In this document: positions 36,981 through 46,076 of the stretch, piece after piece
Position numbering within the stretch: the stretch's first letter is position 1
How the letters are laid out: every line of letters starts with the position of its first letter
Assembly (NCBI GenBank): GCA_900314875.1
Contig: OMWX01000002.1
Location: 372,001 to 436,000 of the forward strand
Direction of reading: 5' to 3'
Origin: an uncultured Actinomycetes bacterium
GTDB lineage: Bacteria; Actinomycetota; Actinomycetes; Actinomycetales; Bifidobacteriaceae
Length of the DNA stretch: 64,000 bases
Notes under the pieces: generated by a model
Told to the model about the DNA's origin: nothing
Database searches by the model: none
The model's input: only the letters and a program-made list of their open reading frames with translations
Translations under genes and position numbers: made by a program

Positions 36981-38147
36981 GTGGCAGATTATTATGAAAC
37001 GCTGGGCATTAACCGCAATGCAAGTCAGGACGAAATTAAAAAAGCATACAGAAAACTCAGCCGCAAATATCATCCCGACATTGCCGGAAAAGAGTATGAA
37101 GAAAAATTCAAAGAAGTAAATGCAGCTTACGAAGTTTTGAGCGACGAAAACAAAAGACAAATGTACGATCGGGGATTCGATCCCAACAGTCCTCAAGGCT
37201 CAGGCGGATTCTCTTCGGCCAATTTTAATGATTTTTCCGATTTGGGAGACATATTCGGACAATTTTTCGGCGGCTCAGGCGGATTCAGCGCATCGTTCGG
37301 AGGAGCGGGAAGAGGACCGGTTCCCAGAACAATGCCGGGACAGGATTCCGTTACGGATGCGACCATAGATTTGCGCACTGCAGTTTTCGGAGGAACAGTA
37401 AATACCGATATTATCGCCTTTACCGTATGCAGCGACTGTTCCGGAAAGGGTTCTCAAAACGGCAAACCCGTCGAATGCCATGAATGCAAGGGAACGGGAT
37501 ACACCAAAAAAGTCGTGCGCACAATGCTGGGGCAAATGGTCAGCAGCGCTCCGTGCGACAAGTGCGAAGGACACGGAACGATTATCAAAGATCCGTGCGC
37601 TTCATGCCTGGGACACGGACGGGTAAGAACGAAACGTTCTGTCGGAGTATCCGTTCCTGCCGGAGTGGACAACGGAGCAAGGCTTCGTCTTCGCGGTCAG
37701 GGAGACGCGGGCGAGGGCGGCGGACCTGCCGGAGACCTGTATATCAATATACATATCAAAAATGACGGCACTTTTGAACGCGATCGAAACGATTTGCATT
37801 GCTGGATAGGCATTCCTATGACTTGGGCAGTTTTGGGTCACAAAACTTCCATTGACACGTTTGACGGAGAAAAAAATATCAGCATAGAACCCGGCACTCA
37901 GCCGGATGATGTGATCACAATCGAAAATTTGGGCGCGACAAAACTCGGAACGAGCGAGCGCGGAAATCTTTATGTTCACATAAATGTTCAAATTCCGAAA
38001 AAAATCGATTCAAAACAGAAAGAGCTTCTCGAACAGTTTGCGAAGAAAAGTTCGGACGACCAGCATGTCACCAAACCAACGGCAAAGCCGGTCAATTCAG
38101 CCAAAAAGGGTTTCTTCGGCAGACTGAAGGACGCATTCACGTCATAA
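36981..38147 (+). CDS. dnaJ: Chaperone protein DnaJ (DnaJ2-type)
   Basis: Hsp40 co-chaperone that delivers substrates to DnaK and stimulates its ATPase. The J-domain has HPD at 31-33 (KYHPDIAG). A Gly/Phe-rich stretch (about 70-115) follows. The zinc domain has four CxxCxGxG repeats ([32 protein letters not shown]) from about residue 150 to 215, then a C-terminal substrate-binding domain. 388 aa, GTG start with AGAAAGG upstream. In actinobacteria a second dnaJ lies downstream of hrcA, as here; the dnaK-linked copy would be elsewhere. Confidence 0.96.
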   Translation: MADYYETLGINRNASQDEIKKAYRKLSRKYHPDIAGKEYEEKFKEVNAAYEVLSDENKRQMYDRGFDPNSPQGSGGFSSANFNDFSDLGDIFGQFFGGSGGFSASFGGAGRGPVPRTMPGQDSVTDATIDLRTAVFGGTVNTDIIAFTVCSDCSGKGSQNGKPVECHECKGTGYTKKVVRTMLGQMVSSAPCDKCEGHGTIIKDPCASCLGHGRVRTKRSVGVSVPAGVDNGARLRLRGQGDAGEGGGPAGDLYINIHIKNDGTFERDRNDLHCWIGIPMTWAVLGHKTSIDTFDGEKNISIEPGTQPDDVITIENLGATKLGTSERGNLYVHINVQIPKKIDSKQKELLEQFAKKSSDDQHVTKPTAKPVNSAKKGFFGRLKDAFTS

Positions 38148-38194
38148 AAACGTTATAAAAAGGCGCCGGACAGAAACAGAACTCGGATCATTTC

Positions 38195-38242
38195 AAAAAG
38201 CGGACAGAAAACGTTGTTAAAAAACGTCCTGTCCGCTTTTAT
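38195..38242. terminator. Bidirectional terminator between dnaJ and the kinase-like gene
   Basis: AAAAGCGGACAG (38196-38207) pairs with CTGTCCGCTTTT (38229-38240), a 12-bp perfect stem flanked by A and T tracts. It lies between convergent genes. Confidence 0.87.
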
Positions 38243-38280
38243 ATAAATAAAAAATTTATCGAAAATTTTTTTGCGCCGTT

Positions 38281-39072
38281 TTACAAATACGAATCAACCG
38301 TTGTCCTGAACTGATTTACATAGCTTCCGGCAAAAAACACGCAGTGTCCCGCAATAGGGTAAAGCTGCCAGAATCTGAATCTGCGTTCGTATCCTTCTTT
38401 AAGAGGATGAACCGACAGGTATCCGTCAATCGTTTCTTTCATATAAGGCGATCCGAACAATTCAAGCATGGCCAAATCTTCTTCTCTGTGACCGCCGTGA
38501 GCCGCCGGATCGATAAGCACCGCATGTGTCTTTCCCGATTCGTCTGACGTCCACATTACATTTCCGCTCCACAAATCTCCGTGAATTCGCGCCGGCTTAT
38601 CCTGTGCTGCATTGCCTAAAATTTCGGGAATGCGCTCAATAAGCCTGTTTGTCATGCGCAAATCGGCCGCAGTGAGAATTCCGCGCTCAATTCCCATCCT
38701 GACCATGGGGACAAGACGTCCTTCAGCAAAATATTGAACCGCATTATCCCAGACTCCGGTCGCCATGGGAACAGGATCTTGCAAAGGACCGAAATAGCAT
38801 GTTCCCGAATATCCCGCGGGTGCCGCGCCGAAACTTTCGGCTCCCGAGTCATGCATGCGCGCCAGCTGCCGTCCGAATTCATACGCGGATTCGGCATCGG
38901 GAGAAACGGCATCTATCTGGTCGATATCCAGATAATCATCCTCCCATCCGATAACATTCGCCACATGCGGACCTCCCAGCGATTCCGCCTGCTTCAGCCA
39001 GAGAAGACCCTTTGCTTCGCATTCGAAAAAACCCGCCGGCGCATTGCTGCGCGATTTACGGTAAACAGACAT
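38281..39072 (-). CDS. Fructosamine kinase / aminoglycoside phosphotransferase-like protein
   Basis: Kinase-fold protein of 263 aa in the fructosamine-3-kinase family, which phosphorylates sugar adducts on lysines so that they fall off (protein deglycation). The catalytic loop is RIHGDLWSGNVMW and the metal-binding motif is LIDPAAHGGHREEDLAM. FECEAKGLLWL and YLDIDQIDA fit the nucleotide-binding lobe and hinge. GGAGAT lies before the ATG. It is not a dedicated antibiotic-resistance enzyme by context. The true substrate is unknown. Confidence 0.85.
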   Translation of the reverse strand: MSVYRKSRSNAPAGFFECEAKGLLWLKQAESLGGPHVANVIGWEDDYLDIDQIDAVSPDAESAYEFGRQLARMHDSGAESFGAAPAGYSGTCYFGPLQDPVPMATGVWDNAVQYFAEGRLVPMVRMGIERGILTAADLRMTNRLIERIPEILGNAAQDKPARIHGDLWSGNVMWTSDESGKTHAVLIDPAAHGGHREEDLAMLELFGSPYMKETIDGYLSVHPLKEGYERRFRFWQLYPIAGHCVFFAGSYVNQFRTTVDSYL

Positions 39073-39357
39073 TCGATATCTCCTTAAAAGACTGCATAAA
39101 CACCGTTATGCAAATAAAGTCCGTAAAACAATTCTGCATTGAATCGATGACAACGGCAAACTAAATTTACGTTCAACCTTGTTGCGGGTTAGAATCTTTA
39201 TCAGTGTTTTTAAGAAAAAATCACAAATAAATCGGCGTGAATTTTTCGATAAAGCATAGAATTGATATGTGAATATACAAAAATATGCGATCTGAAAAGT
39301 CAGACTCGCCGAAATGAGAAAACAAACAATCGAAAAAAGCGAGAAAGCAAAAGAGGA

Positions 39358-40236
39358 ATGAATTTTTGGCAGGCAATTTTTTTAGGATTTGTCCAAGGCG
39401 TTACTGAATTTCTGCCGGTATCGTCCAGCGCTCACATACGAATCGCCGGAGCTTTGTGCGGAATGCCCGACCCCGGCGCAGCTTTCACAGCCGTTATCCA
39501 GCTGGGAACAGAGACCGCTGTAATTCTGTATTTTCGCAAAGACATAGCGCGAATCTTGTCAAACTGGTTCAGAACATTGTTCGGAGCCGACGGAAAAGAC
39601 TTAAAGTCAAGGCTGGGAGAGCGGAATGCGGATGCGAAGCTGGGGTGGTACATCATAGTCGGAACTGTTCCTATTGTCGCAATCGGACTGCTTTTTCAAA
39701 AACAGATTCAGACTGTTTTGCGCAACATGTGGGTAACTGCAATCGTATTTATCGTTTTCGGAATTCTCCTGTGGTACTTCGACGAGAAATCCAAGCAAGA
39801 TAAAAAAATCGAAGAACTTAACTTAAAAGATTCAATCTGCTACGGTCTGGGGCAAATGCTTGCTCTGATTCCGGGCGTATCGCGTTCGGGAGGCACCATC
39901 ACTGTCGGACGAGCAATGGGATATACGAGAGAAGCAGCGGCAAGAATCAGCTTTTTGATGGCAATCCCGGCAGTTTTCGGAGCGGGAATTCTTGAAACGT
40001 TCAAAGCAGTTAAAGACGTTAATTCGACCCCGAATTTCCCCGGCTGGCCCGCAGTCATTACTGCCACGCTCGTGTCGTTTGTCGTGGGATATCTGCTGAT
40101 AATCGTATTTTTGAAAATTGTTTCGACATATTCTTACAAGCCTTTCTGCATTTACAGAATCGCGCTGGCAATTTTGCTTATTGTTCTCATGTCTTGCGGA
40201 GTTTTGGATCCGATGGCCGGAACTGAATTCATGTAA
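39358..40236 (+). CDS. uppP: Undecaprenyl-diphosphatase
   Basis: Integral membrane enzyme that converts undecaprenyl diphosphate to the monophosphate for peptidoglycan lipid-carrier recycling. The active-site motifs are QGVTEFLPVSSSAH (about 13-26) and PGVSRSGGT (about 172-180). About eight hydrophobic segments are apparent; 292 aa. I take ATG 39358 because family proteins begin MNF; GAGG is only 1-2 nt upstream, so initiation could be weak, and a farther upstream ATG at 39262 would add a polar 32-residue leader. Also known to give bacitracin tolerance when abundant. A terminator follows downstream. Confidence 0.93.
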   Translation: MNFWQAIFLGFVQGVTEFLPVSSSAHIRIAGALCGMPDPGAAFTAVIQLGTETAVILYFRKDIARILSNWFRTLFGADGKDLKSRLGERNADAKLGWYIIVGTVPIVAIGLLFQKQIQTVLRNMWVTAIVFIVFGILLWYFDEKSKQDKKIEELNLKDSICYGLGQMLALIPGVSRSGGTITVGRAMGYTREAAARISFLMAIPAVFGAGILETFKAVKDVNSTPNFPGWPAVITATLVSFVVGYLLIIVFLKIVSTYSYKPFCIYRIALAILLIVLMSCGVLDPMAGTEFM

Positions 40237-40327
40237 TGCTTATGTTTATGCATTTTATGCGTCAAATATGAATCAGAGGGCGCATAAACAAACGCAGACA
40301 GAATGCAAAGAGCCCTCGATAAACGCA

Positions 40328-40365
40328 GGCGGAATGTCTTTGTCGGATATTCCGCCGCTTTTTTT
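40328..40365 (+). terminator. Intrinsic terminator after uppP
   Basis: GGCGGAAT (40328-40335) pairs with ATTCCGCC (40349-40356), followed by GC and seven T residues. A weaker GAGGGC/GCCCTC hairpin (40276-40317) precedes it. Confidence 0.87.
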
Positions 40366-40458
40366 ATAGAAATTTTCAAGAATTTTTCTGAAGATTGCGC
40401 GGACTTTTCATCTGAAAACATTGAAAAACAGCGCAACACGCCGAAAAAATCTCTAGAT

Positions 40459-40487
40459 TTGCAAAAATGGTCAAAAGTTATTATAGT
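40459..40487 (+). promoter_or_regulatory. Promoter of the tRNA cluster
   Basis: TTGCAA (40459-40464), 17-nt spacer, TATAGT (40482-40487). The -10 box ends 31 nt before the first tRNA. Confidence 0.7.
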
Positions 40488-40518
40488 TAATCATCGTGCT
40501 TGGAATGAAAAAGCACAT

Positions 40519-40591
40519 GCGGGCATAGCTTAGTTGGTAAAGCGCGACCTTGCCAAGGTCGAGACCGCGGGTTCGAGTCCCGTTGCCCGCT
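40519..40591 (+). tRNA. tRNA-Gly (GCC)
   Basis: 73 nt. Acceptor GCGGGCA/TGCCCGC (40519-40525 with 40584-40590), discriminator T. The anticodon loop is TTGCCAA with GCC at 40552-40554. First of four clustered tRNAs. Confidence 0.97.
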
Positions 40592-40617
40592 CAGGTCATT
40601 TTTTGACCCGATTGAAT

Positions 40618-40688
40618 GGTGGGTTAGCCAAGCGGTTAGGCACCGGCCTGCAAAGCCGTTTAGACGAGTTCGACTCTCGTACCCACCT
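40618..40688 (+). tRNA. tRNA-Cys (GCA)
   Basis: 71 nt. Acceptor GGTGGGT/ACCCACC (40618-40624 with 40681-40687), discriminator T. The anticodon loop is CTGCAAA with GCA at 40650-40652. Confidence 0.96.
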
Positions 40689-40721
40689 CTCGGTTGAAAT
40701 ACTGAATACAACCGGTTCAAA

Positions 40722-40794
40722 GGGCGATTGGCGCAGGGGCTAGCGCGCTTCCCTGACACGGAAGAGGTCACAGGTTCAAATCCTGTATCGCCCA
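40722..40794 (+). tRNA. tRNA-Val (GAC)
   Basis: 73 nt. Acceptor GGGCGAT/ATCGCCC (40722-40728 with 40787-40793), discriminator A. The stem CTTCC/GGAAG encloses CTGACAC, anticodon GAC at 40755-40757. Confidence 0.97.
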
Positions 40795-40817
40795 CTTGTT
40801 CCCGATTAAACTGATTC

Positions 40818-40890
<73 letters not shown>

Positions 40891-40947
40891 CAAGAATAAT
40901 TTTTTCTCTTTAATCTTCTCTATTAATCAACTTCCATATATTCTCTA

Positions 40948-40966
40948 TTTTTTTTTTTTTTTTTTT
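40948..40966 (+). repeat. Homopolymer of 19 T residues
   Basis: Uninterrupted T tract in the 241-bp region between tRNA-Val(CAC) and thrS. The surrounding leader (40891-41088) is strikingly pyrimidine-rich on this strand. The tract may act as a terminator tail for the tRNA operon or lie in the thrS leader. Confidence 0.9.
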
Positions 40967-41131
40967 AATGTGCTTTCTGTTTCGACTGCATTCTTTATTC
41001 GTTTTGGCGTAATTTTATATGCTTTCTGTTTGTTCGCGTGCTTTTGTCTGCATTCTTCTGTATCTTTGTAGTGAATCTGTTCGTCCAGGTCCGCACCAAG
41101 TAACGCGGATCCAGCAAGAAAAGGACATACA

Positions 41132-43189
41132 ATGGCTGAAACTTCCATTTGCATTGAATTGAACGGCGAGCGAAAGGAGGTTGAAGCCGGTACCTCCGGA
41201 ACGCTGCTGTTTGCTGATGACAAGCAAATAATCGCAATAAAGCTTAACGGGGAATTGCGCGATTTAAGCACTGAATTGAAAGACGGAGATACCGTTTCTC
41301 CTGTTGTCTTGGACAGCGACGACGGATTATCCGTTATGCGTCATTCTGCGACTCATGTTATGGCTCAGGCTGTTCAAGAACTTTATCCCGGAACGAAACT
41401 CGGCGTAGGACCGGTGATTGAAAACGGTTTTTATTATGATTTTGACGTCGAAAATCCGTTTACTCCGGAAGATCTTAAAGCAATCGAAAAAAAGATGCAG
41501 CGAATCATAAAAGAAGGACAGACCTTCAAACGCCGCACAATCACCGAAGAACAAGCAAGAGAAGAAGAAGCGGGAGAGCCCTATAAACTCGAACTTATCG
41601 ATGCTGCCGTCGAAAATATTGAAGACAGCGAAAAAGACGATATTTCTTCGCGCGAAATAAGCATGTATGACAATGTCGATCGCAACGGCAAAACGGTTTG
41701 GAGCGATTTGTGCAGAGGACCGCATTTGCCCAATACGCGTTTCATCAAGGCTTTCAAATTGCAAAGAGCTTCCGGCGCTTATTGGCGCGGAAACGAAAAG
41801 AATCCCATGCTGCAGCGAATTTACGGCACGGCATGGGCTTCGAAAGATGATTTGAAAGCATATCAGACAAGAATGGAGGAAGCGGCAAAGCGCGATCATC
41901 GCCGTATCGGCGCAGAAATGGACTTGTTCTCATTCCCTGAGGAAATAGGTTCGGGTCTTGCCGTTTTCCACCCCAAGGGCGCGTCGATTATCAATGCGAT
42001 GAAAGAATATTCGCGTCAGCAGCATTTGAAAAACAATTATTCGTTTGTGCAGACTCCGCATATTACAAAAGGTCATCTGTACGAAATTTCAGGTCATCTG
42101 CAGTGGTATAAAGACGGAATGTATCCTCCGATGAGAATTGATGAGGAGAAAGACGAAGCGGGAAACATTGTCAAACAGGGCTTCGATTATTATCTGAAGC
42201 CCATGAACTGCCCGATGCACAATCTTATTTTTAAGTCCCGGCAGCGTTCGTACCGCGAGCTTCCGCTCAGACTGTTCGAATTCGGAACTGTTTACAGATA
42301 CGAAAAGTCCGGCGTTGTTCACGGGCTGACGCGCGTTCGCGGACTGACTCAGGACGATTCGCATATTTACTGTACGCGCGAGCAGATGCGCGATGAGCTT
42401 AAACGGCTTCTCGAGTTTGTTTTGAATCTTTTGAAAGATTTCGGTCTTGAAGATTTCTATTTGGAATTATCCACAAAAGATCCTGATAAGTTCGTAGGAT
42501 CGGATGAAATTTGGGAAGAAGCAACCAATACTCTTGCCGAAGTCGCGGCAGAATCAGGTCTCGAACTTGTCGATGATCCGTGCGGAGCAGCTTTCTACGG
42601 ACCTAAAATTTCCGTTCAAGCGAGAGATGCAATCGGCCGAACCTGGCAGGTTTCGACCATTCAGCTGGATTTCAACCTTCCCGAACGTTTTGATTTGGAA
42701 TATGTTGCGGCAGACGGAACGCATAAACGACCGGTAATGATTCACCGTGCGCTTTTCGGTTCGATAGAAAGATTTTTCGCTATTCTTCTTGAGCATTATG
42801 CCGGAGCGTTCCCGGCGTGGCTTGCTCCCGTGCAGGCTGTGGGAATACCTGTAACGGATGCGTGCGCCGATTTCATGCAGTCTGTTCTCAACAGGCTTGA
42901 AAGCAATCTGATCAGAACAGAAGGCGATTATTCCGACGACAGGTTCGGAAAGAAAATCCGCAACGCGTCGAAGTCGAAGATTCCGTTTATTCTTATTGCA
43001 GGCGATGAGGATATGAGCAACAACGCGATTTCCTTCAGATTCCGCGACGGAAGCCAGCTGAACGGAGTTCCGGTCGAAAATGCCGTCGATTGCATTAAAA
43101 AAGCAGCCGACTCTCATGCGGTAATCAATTCTGCGGAGGAATTCAAACAGATTACGCAAGGTATATCGATACAGACAAAGTCGGAATAA
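41132..43189 (+). CDS. thrS: Threonine-tRNA ligase
   Basis: Charges tRNA-Thr. The 685-aa protein has an N-terminal TGS domain (about 1-65), the second additional (editing-type) domain with [11 protein letters not shown], and a class II catalytic core with the zinc-ligand segment [13 protein letters not shown]. Motif 2 lies near [21 protein letters not shown] and motif 3 in [15 protein letters not shown]. An anticodon-binding domain ends the protein. AAAAGGA lies upstream of the ATG. A small hairpin (GGTCCGC with GCGGATCC, about 41089-41113) precedes the ribosome-binding site. Confidence 0.97.
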   Translation: MAETSICIELNGERKEVEAGTSGTLLFADDKQIIAIKLNGELRDLSTELKDGDTVSPVVLDSDDGLSVMRHSATHVMAQAVQELYPGTKLGVGPVIENGFYYDFDVENPFTPEDLKAIEKKMQRIIKEGQTFKRRTITEEQAREEEAGEPYKLELIDAAVENIEDSEKDDISSREISMYDNVDRNGKTVWSDLCRGPHLPNTRFIKAFKLQRASGAYWRGNEKNPMLQRIYGTAWASKDDLKAYQTRMEEAAKRDHRRIGAEMDLFSFPEEIGSGLAVFHPKGASIINAMKEYSRQQHLKNNYSFVQTPHITKGHLYEISGHLQWYKDGMYPPMRIDEEKDEAGNIVKQGFDYYLKPMNCPMHNLIFKSRQRSYRELPLRLFEFGTVYRYEKSGVVHGLTRVRGLTQDDSHIYCTREQMRDELKRLLEFVLNLLKDFGLEDFYLELSTKDPDKFVGSDEIWEEATNTLAEVAAESGLELVDDPCGAAFYGPKISVQARDAIGRTWQVSTIQLDFNLPERFDLEYVAADGTHKRPVMIHRALFGSIERFFAILLEHYAGAFPAWLAPVQAVGIPVTDACADFMQSVLNRLESNLIRTEGDYSDDRFGKKIRNASKSKIPFILIAGDEDMSNNAISFRFRDGSQLNGVPVENAVDCIKKAADSHAVINSAEEFKQITQGISIQTKSE

Positions 43190-43248
43190 AGAGCCGAAAT
43201 AAACAAGTTTTTGTTCTGCATTTGCTTTTAAAAAGAAAGTGGCAAACT

Positions 43249-43917
43249 ATGTGCGGCAATGCCTCTAAAGAGGATAAATGCGTTACGGCAGAATCGGACG
43301 GTTTTGCGGACGGCAAGGTCGATTCCGATTCTGTTCGCATTGACAATCCTGACAATTTCGCGCCTCAGGAAGACGGATATCAGCGCCTTTGGACGCCTCA
43401 GCGCATGATGTATGTGTTGGGCAATTCGAAGAAAAACAACGCAGAAAAAAATAATGCCGGGAAAAACGCAAAAAAAGCGTGTCCTTTCTGCGAAGGTCCG
43501 AAAAAATCGGATGAAGACGGTCTTATCGTCTGGCGCGGAAAGAATGTGTTCGCAATCATGAACCTGTATCCGTACAATTGCGGTCATCTTATGATTTGCC
43601 CGTATGAGCATGTGAGCTGTCTGTCTCAATTAAACGAAGAACAAATGCTTGAACTTACAAAAGCAACTGCTATGGCTACGGATGCGATGCAAGAAGTTTC
43701 AAATCCCGACGGTTTTAACATAGGAATCAATCAGGGCGAAGCGGGCGGCGCGGGAGTAGCGGCGCATCTGCATGAGCATATTGTTCCCAGATGGAACGGA
43801 GACTCAAATTTCATGCCGATAATCGCTCAGACAAGAACTATGCCGGTTCTTTTGGAAAATCAGCGCTCGGCATATTCGGAAGCATTTGATAAATTCGCGC
43901 AAGTCTGCGGTTTATAA
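43249..43917 (+). CDS. HIT-family hydrolase
   Basis: Histidine-triad nucleotide-binding protein of 222 aa. The signature HLHEHIVPRW carries the catalytic histidines, and LYPYNCGHLMICPYEHV matches the family's substrate-binding strand. The N-terminal 75 residues are polar and Asn/Lys-rich, beyond the HIT fold. Actinobacterial homologues next to phosphatidylinositol genes resemble Ap4A phosphorylase-like proteins. I use ATG 43249; an upstream in-frame TTG at 43222 would add nine residues. It begins the thrS-linked phosphatidylinositol block. Confidence 0.88.
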   Translation: MCGNASKEDKCVTAESDGFADGKVDSDSVRIDNPDNFAPQEDGYQRLWTPQRMMYVLGNSKKNNAEKNNAGKNAKKACPFCEGPKKSDEDGLIVWRGKNVFAIMNLYPYNCGHLMICPYEHVSCLSQLNEEQMLELTKATAMATDAMQEVSNPDGFNIGINQGEAGGAGVAAHLHEHIVPRWNGDSNFMPIIAQTRTMPVLLENQRSAYSEAFDKFAQVCGL

Positions 43918-43948
43918 AGGATTTTAATAAGAAAGAGAGTATTAAATA

Positions 43949-44986
43949 ATGCTTGACAATATAAGAGAGCCTTGGAAAAAGACGATAAATCCGCTGGCTC
44001 AATTCTGCGTTGAAAAAGGAATCAGCGCAAATACAGTAACTGTTATCGGTTCTTTGGGAACAATTATTTTTTCTTTTGTCGCAGGTTTCACCCGAGCGCT
44101 GTTTCCGTGTGCGCTGGTTATAACATTTTTTGTAATTTTTGATTCGCTGGACGGTTCTGTTGCCGCTTTGAAGGGCGGCGGCACAAAATTCGGATCTTTT
44201 TTGGATTCGACTTTGGACAGAGTCGCAGACTGGAGCATTTTAACAGGAATCGCAGTTTATTTTTTTTATGACATCAAAGAATCGTATATGTGCGTTCTAA
44301 AAGATGCCGTATCCGATTTTTTCAATTTATTGTCAGGCAAATCTCCTTTCGAAAACAGCCCTTATGAAATGCGAATCGTCTGGGATTATGTGGGAATCTT
44401 CGCCGCTTTCCTGTCGATTATGGGCGCATTTGTAACGTCATATGCTCGCGCAAAAGGAGAATCAATCGGTCTTGATATGAAAAAAACCGGATTTTGCACC
44501 CGTTCTGACAGGATTGCAATCTGTCTTATCGGAATGGCTTTCGCCGGTTTAGCCGGAAGCACCGTTCTGGCAGTTTTCATTTCTGTTCTTGCAGCTCTTA
44601 CCGTTTTGACCGCATATCAGCGCATAAAAGCGGTTTACGATATGACAGACGGAAAAGCGAAGGCTTACGCCAAAGCAGCAGTCAAAACAGCCGCCGTATC
44701 TGCCGGCAACGGCAGCGGCAACAATGCAAACACCACAAATGCTAATGCTGCAAACTCAAATTTTTCCTCCGCCGCCGAAAATTACGGAAATATTGCAGCA
44801 AACGGCGAAAACGGCAATGAGGCAGACATTGCAAGCGATGAAGCTGAAACGATAGCGATTCCGAATGTCAATGCTGCAAATGCTGAAAACGCTGCAGACT
44901 CTTCCTGCGCCGATAAAACCGGCGAAAAATCTGACAGCAAATCTTTCGAACAGACCGAATCTTCCGAACAGATAAAGCAAGAGTAA
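43949..44986 (+). CDS. pgsA: CDP-alcohol phosphatidyltransferase, probable phosphatidylinositol phosphate synthase
   Basis: Membrane enzyme joining CDP-diacylglycerol to an alcohol, by context inositol phosphate. The signature reads D65-x2-D68-G69-x2-A72-A73-x8-G82-x3-D86-x3-D90; all four aspartates are present, but the Arg of the canonical AR is Ala. About five to six transmembrane helices lie before residue 225. A low-complexity tail of about 120 residues rich in Asn, Ala, Ser and Glu follows and is unusual. 345 aa. The gene lies directly between the HIT gene and the acyltransferase/PimA pair, as in mycobacteria. Confidence 0.87.
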   Translation: MLDNIREPWKKTINPLAQFCVEKGISANTVTVIGSLGTIIFSFVAGFTRALFPCALVITFFVIFDSLDGSVAALKGGGTKFGSFLDSTLDRVADWSILTGIAVYFFYDIKESYMCVLKDAVSDFFNLLSGKSPFENSPYEMRIVWDYVGIFAAFLSIMGAFVTSYARAKGESIGLDMKKTGFCTRSDRIAICLIGMAFAGLAGSTVLAVFISVLAALTVLTAYQRIKAVYDMTDGKAKAYAKAAVKTAAVSAGNGSGNNANTTNANAANSNFSSAAENYGNIAANGENGNEADIASDEAETIAIPNVNAANAENAADSSCADKTGEKSDSKSFEQTESSEQIKQE

Positions 44987-45046
44987 ACGAATATTGAAGT
45001 CTGAAACGAAAGATTGAAAAACAAAGGTTTGCGACGAAAGACAGAA

Positions 45047-46057
45047 ATGATTGACAGACTGCTTATTTTTATCGCAAAACATCCGCATTTTCTTCCCGAA
45101 TGCGTTTTACGGGCATTATTTGTATTTTTAAGCAGAATTGTCTGGCTTTTAAAAGCCGGCGGAGTAAAACAGTTTGAACGCAATTTAAGCCGCGTGCTGA
45201 AATATCGCATGAAAACGGCTCGGGATGCAGATTCAAAAAACAATTCCGCCGGTCAAAAAAGCGAAAAAAAGTATTCTGACGCGCGCAAATGCTCAAAAAT
45301 CGCATTGCAGAACTATTTTGAATATTTTGCAGAAACAATGACTGCGGGAAAAGCAGATCTGTCATCCCTTTCAAAAAACGTCAAACCTGAGGGCGCACTC
45401 ATGCAGCTCAAAAACGAACTGCAAAAAGGCAGATGCGGTCTTCCTCTGGCTATGGGACATCAGGGAAACTGGGATTATGCCGGACTTTGGGCAGATAAAA
45501 ATCTTGCGCATGTCGTAACTGTGGCAGAAAACCTGAAAAACGAACAGCTTTTGAAAACTTTTGTCGATATTCGTTCGACTCTGGGCATAGATATTCTTTT
45601 TTCAGGTTCCAATGGTCTTGTCGCCCGGCTTGAAGAAGCTGCAAAAAACAATGCGAATATAATAATTCCGCTGCTTGCGGACAGAGATTTGAGCCGGCGA
45701 GGCATTTTCGCAAAAGCGTTCGATTCTTATATACGGGTTGCAAGAGGTCCGGCAACTCTGGCATATGACTTAAAAACCCCTTTATTTGTTGTAAACATGT
45801 ATCGGGACAGCGAAAACAGACGCGCATATGTGCTGGATATAAGCGGATGCGTGGACACAAAACCTTTTTTGCGGCTTGACCGCGAAACTGCAATCGAAAA
45901 AATCACTCAGGAATGGGTTGACATTTGGGCGCAAAAAATAGCAGAACATCCCGAAGACTGGCATATGATGCAGCCGATTTTTGCCGAGGATCTGGATCTT
46001 TCGCGCGTAAAGAATCTTCCGAAAAACGTTGAAAAATATATTGCGCAGCAATCCTAG
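45047..46057 (+). CDS. Phosphatidylinositol mannoside acyltransferase-like protein (LpxL/HtrB fold)
   Basis: Membrane-associated acyltransferase of about 336 aa, likely acylating phosphatidylinositol mannoside (PatA role). The catalytic H-x4-D motif is visible in MGHQGNWDYAG. Later PLLADRDLSRRGIF and the family motif ARGPATLAYDLKTPLFV match LpxL/PatA proteins. An N-terminal hydrophobic segment (LRALFVFLSRIVWLL) is present. ATG 45047 has GAAAG 6 nt upstream; an in-frame TTG at 45014 is an alternative. It precedes pimA by 19 bp. Confidence 0.87.
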   Translation: MIDRLLIFIAKHPHFLPECVLRALFVFLSRIVWLLKAGGVKQFERNLSRVLKYRMKTARDADSKNNSAGQKSEKKYSDARKCSKIALQNYFEYFAETMTAGKADLSSLSKNVKPEGALMQLKNELQKGRCGLPLAMGHQGNWDYAGLWADKNLAHVVTVAENLKNEQLLKTFVDIRSTLGIDILFSGSNGLVARLEEAAKNNANIIIPLLADRDLSRRGIFAKAFDSYIRVARGPATLAYDLKTPLFVVNMYRDSENRRAYVLDISGCVDTKPFLRLDRETAIEKITQEWVDIWAQKIAEHPEDWHMMQPIFAEDLDLSRVKNLPKNVEKYIAQQS

Positions 46058-46076
46058 CGATTACGGGGATATTTCA

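Noticed and set aside
41000..41131. T-box riboswitch in the thrS leader
   Set aside because: The conserved T-box sequence (AGGGUGG-type) and a Stem I were not found; only a short hairpin before the ribosome-binding site is visible.
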